A stretch of DNA of 6,246 bases. Origin: Candidatus Izemoplasmatales bacterium (lineage in GTDB: Bacteria; Bacillota_I; Bacilli_A; Izemoplasmatales; Hujiaoplasmataceae). The notes under the pieces were generated by a model that saw only the letters and a program-made list of their open reading frames with translations, searched no databases and was not told where the DNA came from. This document shows, piece by piece, positions 5,472 through 6,246 of the stretch (positions are counted from its first letter, which is position 1; each line of letters begins with the position of its first letter). The stretch is taken from NCBI GenBank assembly GCA_028707415.1, contig JAQWBC010000064.1, positions 1 through 6,246 of the forward strand, given 5' to 3'. The translations under genes were made by a program, and so were the position numbers.

Positions 5472-5993
5472 ATGAACGAGACAAATGCATTTGTTCAGAA
5501 AATTAAAGCCAAAAAAACGTTATGGCAATTTATAAAATTCACTGTGTTTAGTACTGTGACTACCGTCGTTGATTTGGGGAGTTTTGCTTTGTTTAACTAC
5601 TTGATATTTACTAGTCTTGCCAATCAAGAATTTAAGTTTTGGCTACTCGATTACTCGATTAACGCTGGGGGGTTATGTGCATTTTTATCATTCGCTCTAT
5701 CTTTTGTAATCTCTCAGACTTTCAATTTTTTTATCCAAAGAAAAGCCACTTTTAAAGCGACGAATAATGCTCTGTATAGCGGTATAATGTATGCAATCAT
5801 GATTATTATTGTCTTTATTTTTCAACTTTGGATGCCAACGATTGTCAGGGGACCGTTATCCAATTTGGTTGGCGACACATGGGGCGATTTAATCACCAAA
5901 AACATCAATATGACAATTTCATTTGCCATTCAGTTCCCGATGAATAAATGGGTCATAATGCGTGAGGTAAAACCGAAAATCATAAAAGAATAA
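5472..5993 (+). CDS. GtrA-family four-helix membrane protein
   Basis: The 173-residue protein has four predicted membrane helices (about 19-46, 65-88, 103-124 and 143-162), the layout of GtrA proteins. These are thought to move lipid-linked sugars across the membrane, or to help glycosyltransferases that decorate the cell surface. Family marks are WQFIKFTVFSTVTTVVD in helix 1, NFFIQRKATF after helix 2 (the usual 'N f...rk wtF' loop) and QFPMNKWVIMRE at the end of helix 4. It is slightly longer than short GtrA proteins (about 120-150) but typical of the Bacillota type. ATG at 5472 follows AAGGGA (5458-5463) by eight bases. It stands alone: its own promoter lies upstream and a terminator downstream. 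The glycosyltransferase fusion 1.4 kb away is a conceivable functional partner, but the cyclase gene separates them and nothing in the sequence proves a link. Confidence 0.85.
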   Translation: MNETNAFVQKIKAKKTLWQFIKFTVFSTVTTVVDLGSFALFNYLIFTSLANQEFKFWLLDYSINAGGLCAFLSFALSFVISQTFNFFIQRKATFKATNNALYSGIMYAIMIIIVFIFQLWMPTIVRGPLSNLVGDTWGDLITKNINMTISFAIQFPMNKWVIMREVKPKIIKE

Positions 5994-6043
5994 AGCACAA
6001 GCAAGTAATTTAAATTTTTTAGTATATTACTGATAAGTAAAAA

Positions 6044-6082
6044 AAAAGCACTCTTTACCATCTTTATGGCAAGAGTGTTTTT
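6044..6082. terminator. Bidirectional rho-independent terminator between convergent genes
   Basis: CACTCTT (6049-6055) pairs with AAGAGTG (6071-6077). The stem is extended by a G-U pair and A-T pairs outward to 6044/6082 and by CCA/TGG inside (6058-6060 with 6067-6069). An A run on the left and a T run on the right let it serve the gtrA-like gene and the permease gene on the other strand. Its right arm overlaps the permease stop codon (6081-6083). Confidence 0.8.
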
Positions 6083-6246
6083 ATACGAGTTTATTGCGGA
6101 GATAGCTTGAGATTCCATCAACGGCAAGGACCATTACAATAATAGATAACATTATTGCGCCAAGAACACTCCAGTTCCAATTACTTGCCGCCAACACCAT
6201 GGTTGCCCCTAAACCACCGGCACCAATGATACCTAAGATGGTGGCG
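6081..6246 (-). CDS. PhnE-type phosphonate/phosphate ABC transporter permease (C-terminal end, cut by the window edge)
   Basis: Reading the - strand from 6245 gives 54 codons and a TAA stop (6083-6081). The peptide opens ATILGIIGAGGLGATMVLA and closes with a hydrophobic helix followed by VDGISSYLRNKLV. The 'R.AtiLG.vGAGGIG' segment and the terminal 'lVd.lS.yiR..l' are characteristic of the permease subunit of phosphonate-type (PhnCDE) ABC importers, which carry phosphonate, phosphite or phosphate through the inner membrane. The segment shown follows the EAA loop that docks the ATPase, which lies outside the window along with the start and the first helices. The rest of the transporter is probably upstream, beyond the right edge. 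The substrate cannot be told from this part. No start codon is in view, so a start-based gene search of this window would miss it. Confidence 0.85.
   Translation of the reverse strand, partial: ATILGIIGAGGLGATMVLAASNWNWSVLGAIMLSIIVMVLAVDGISSYLRNKLV

Noticed and set aside
5464..5475. Micro-ORF ATG AAT TTA TGA overlapping the gtrA-like start codon
   Set aside because: Only three codons and no spaced ribosome site of its own distinct from that of the main gene; overlap of this kind is easily produced by chance.
5930..6127. 65-codon - strand frame overlapping the gtrA-like 3' end and the terminator
   Set aside because: It runs through the terminator hairpin and overlaps the end of the permease in another frame; its peptide resembles nothing and is a by-product of AT-rich DNA.
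1..6246. Mobile element, CRISPR array, tRNA, rRNA or defence system
   Set aside because: No transposase, regularly spaced repeat, cloverleaf or defence-type gene could be seen on either strand; the gene content is housekeeping and envelope-related.

Overview
The window is AT-rich DNA that looks like a low-GC Gram-positive or a walled or wall-less relative (Bacillota, or the Acholeplasma/Izemoplasma side of the Mollicutes). The reasons are strong AGGAGG-type ribosome sites, short AT-flanked hairpin terminators, a YwaF-like membrane protein, a GtrA protein and a glycolipid-type glycosyltransferase. TGG encodes tryptophan throughout and the diguanylate cyclase ends naturally at a TGA, so the standard bacterial code (11) fits and the TGA=Trp code of Mycoplasma/Spiroplasma does not. 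The species cannot be named from the sequence alone.

Layout, left to right: (1) 3' part of a PfkB-family sugar kinase, probably fructokinase, + strand, cut by the left edge. (2) A seven-helix YwaF-like membrane protein, + strand, starting at TTG. (3) A bidirectional terminator. (4) An XRE-type repressor fused to a four-helix membrane domain, - strand. (5) A divergent control region with direct and inverted repeats. (6) A 661-residue fusion of a GT4 glycosyltransferase and a PlsC-like acyltransferase, + strand. (7) A bidirectional terminator. (8) A PAS-GGDEF diguanylate cyclase, - strand. (9) A 315-base divergent gap holding two promoters and a cluster of GATGTA repeats. (10) A GtrA-family membrane protein, + strand. 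(11) A bidirectional terminator. (12) The C-terminal end of a PhnE-type ABC permease, - strand, cut by the right edge; it has no start codon in the window and is easy to miss.

Apart from a possible read-through from the kinase into the YwaF-like gene, every gene looks like its own transcription unit: neighbours are convergent (sharing a terminator) or divergent (sharing a control region). There is no obvious multi-gene operon, mobile element, tRNA, rRNA or CRISPR array. The common theme is the cell envelope: five of the seven genes encode a membrane or lipid-active protein. The most unusual item is the glycosyltransferase-acyltransferase fusion, which suggests one polypeptide that both glycosylates and acylates a membrane lipid. 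It lies divergent to a membrane-tethered repressor that could control it. Its translation start is also odd: the only strong Shine-Dalgarno sequence lies inside the apparent coding region and points to an AUA or AUU codon.
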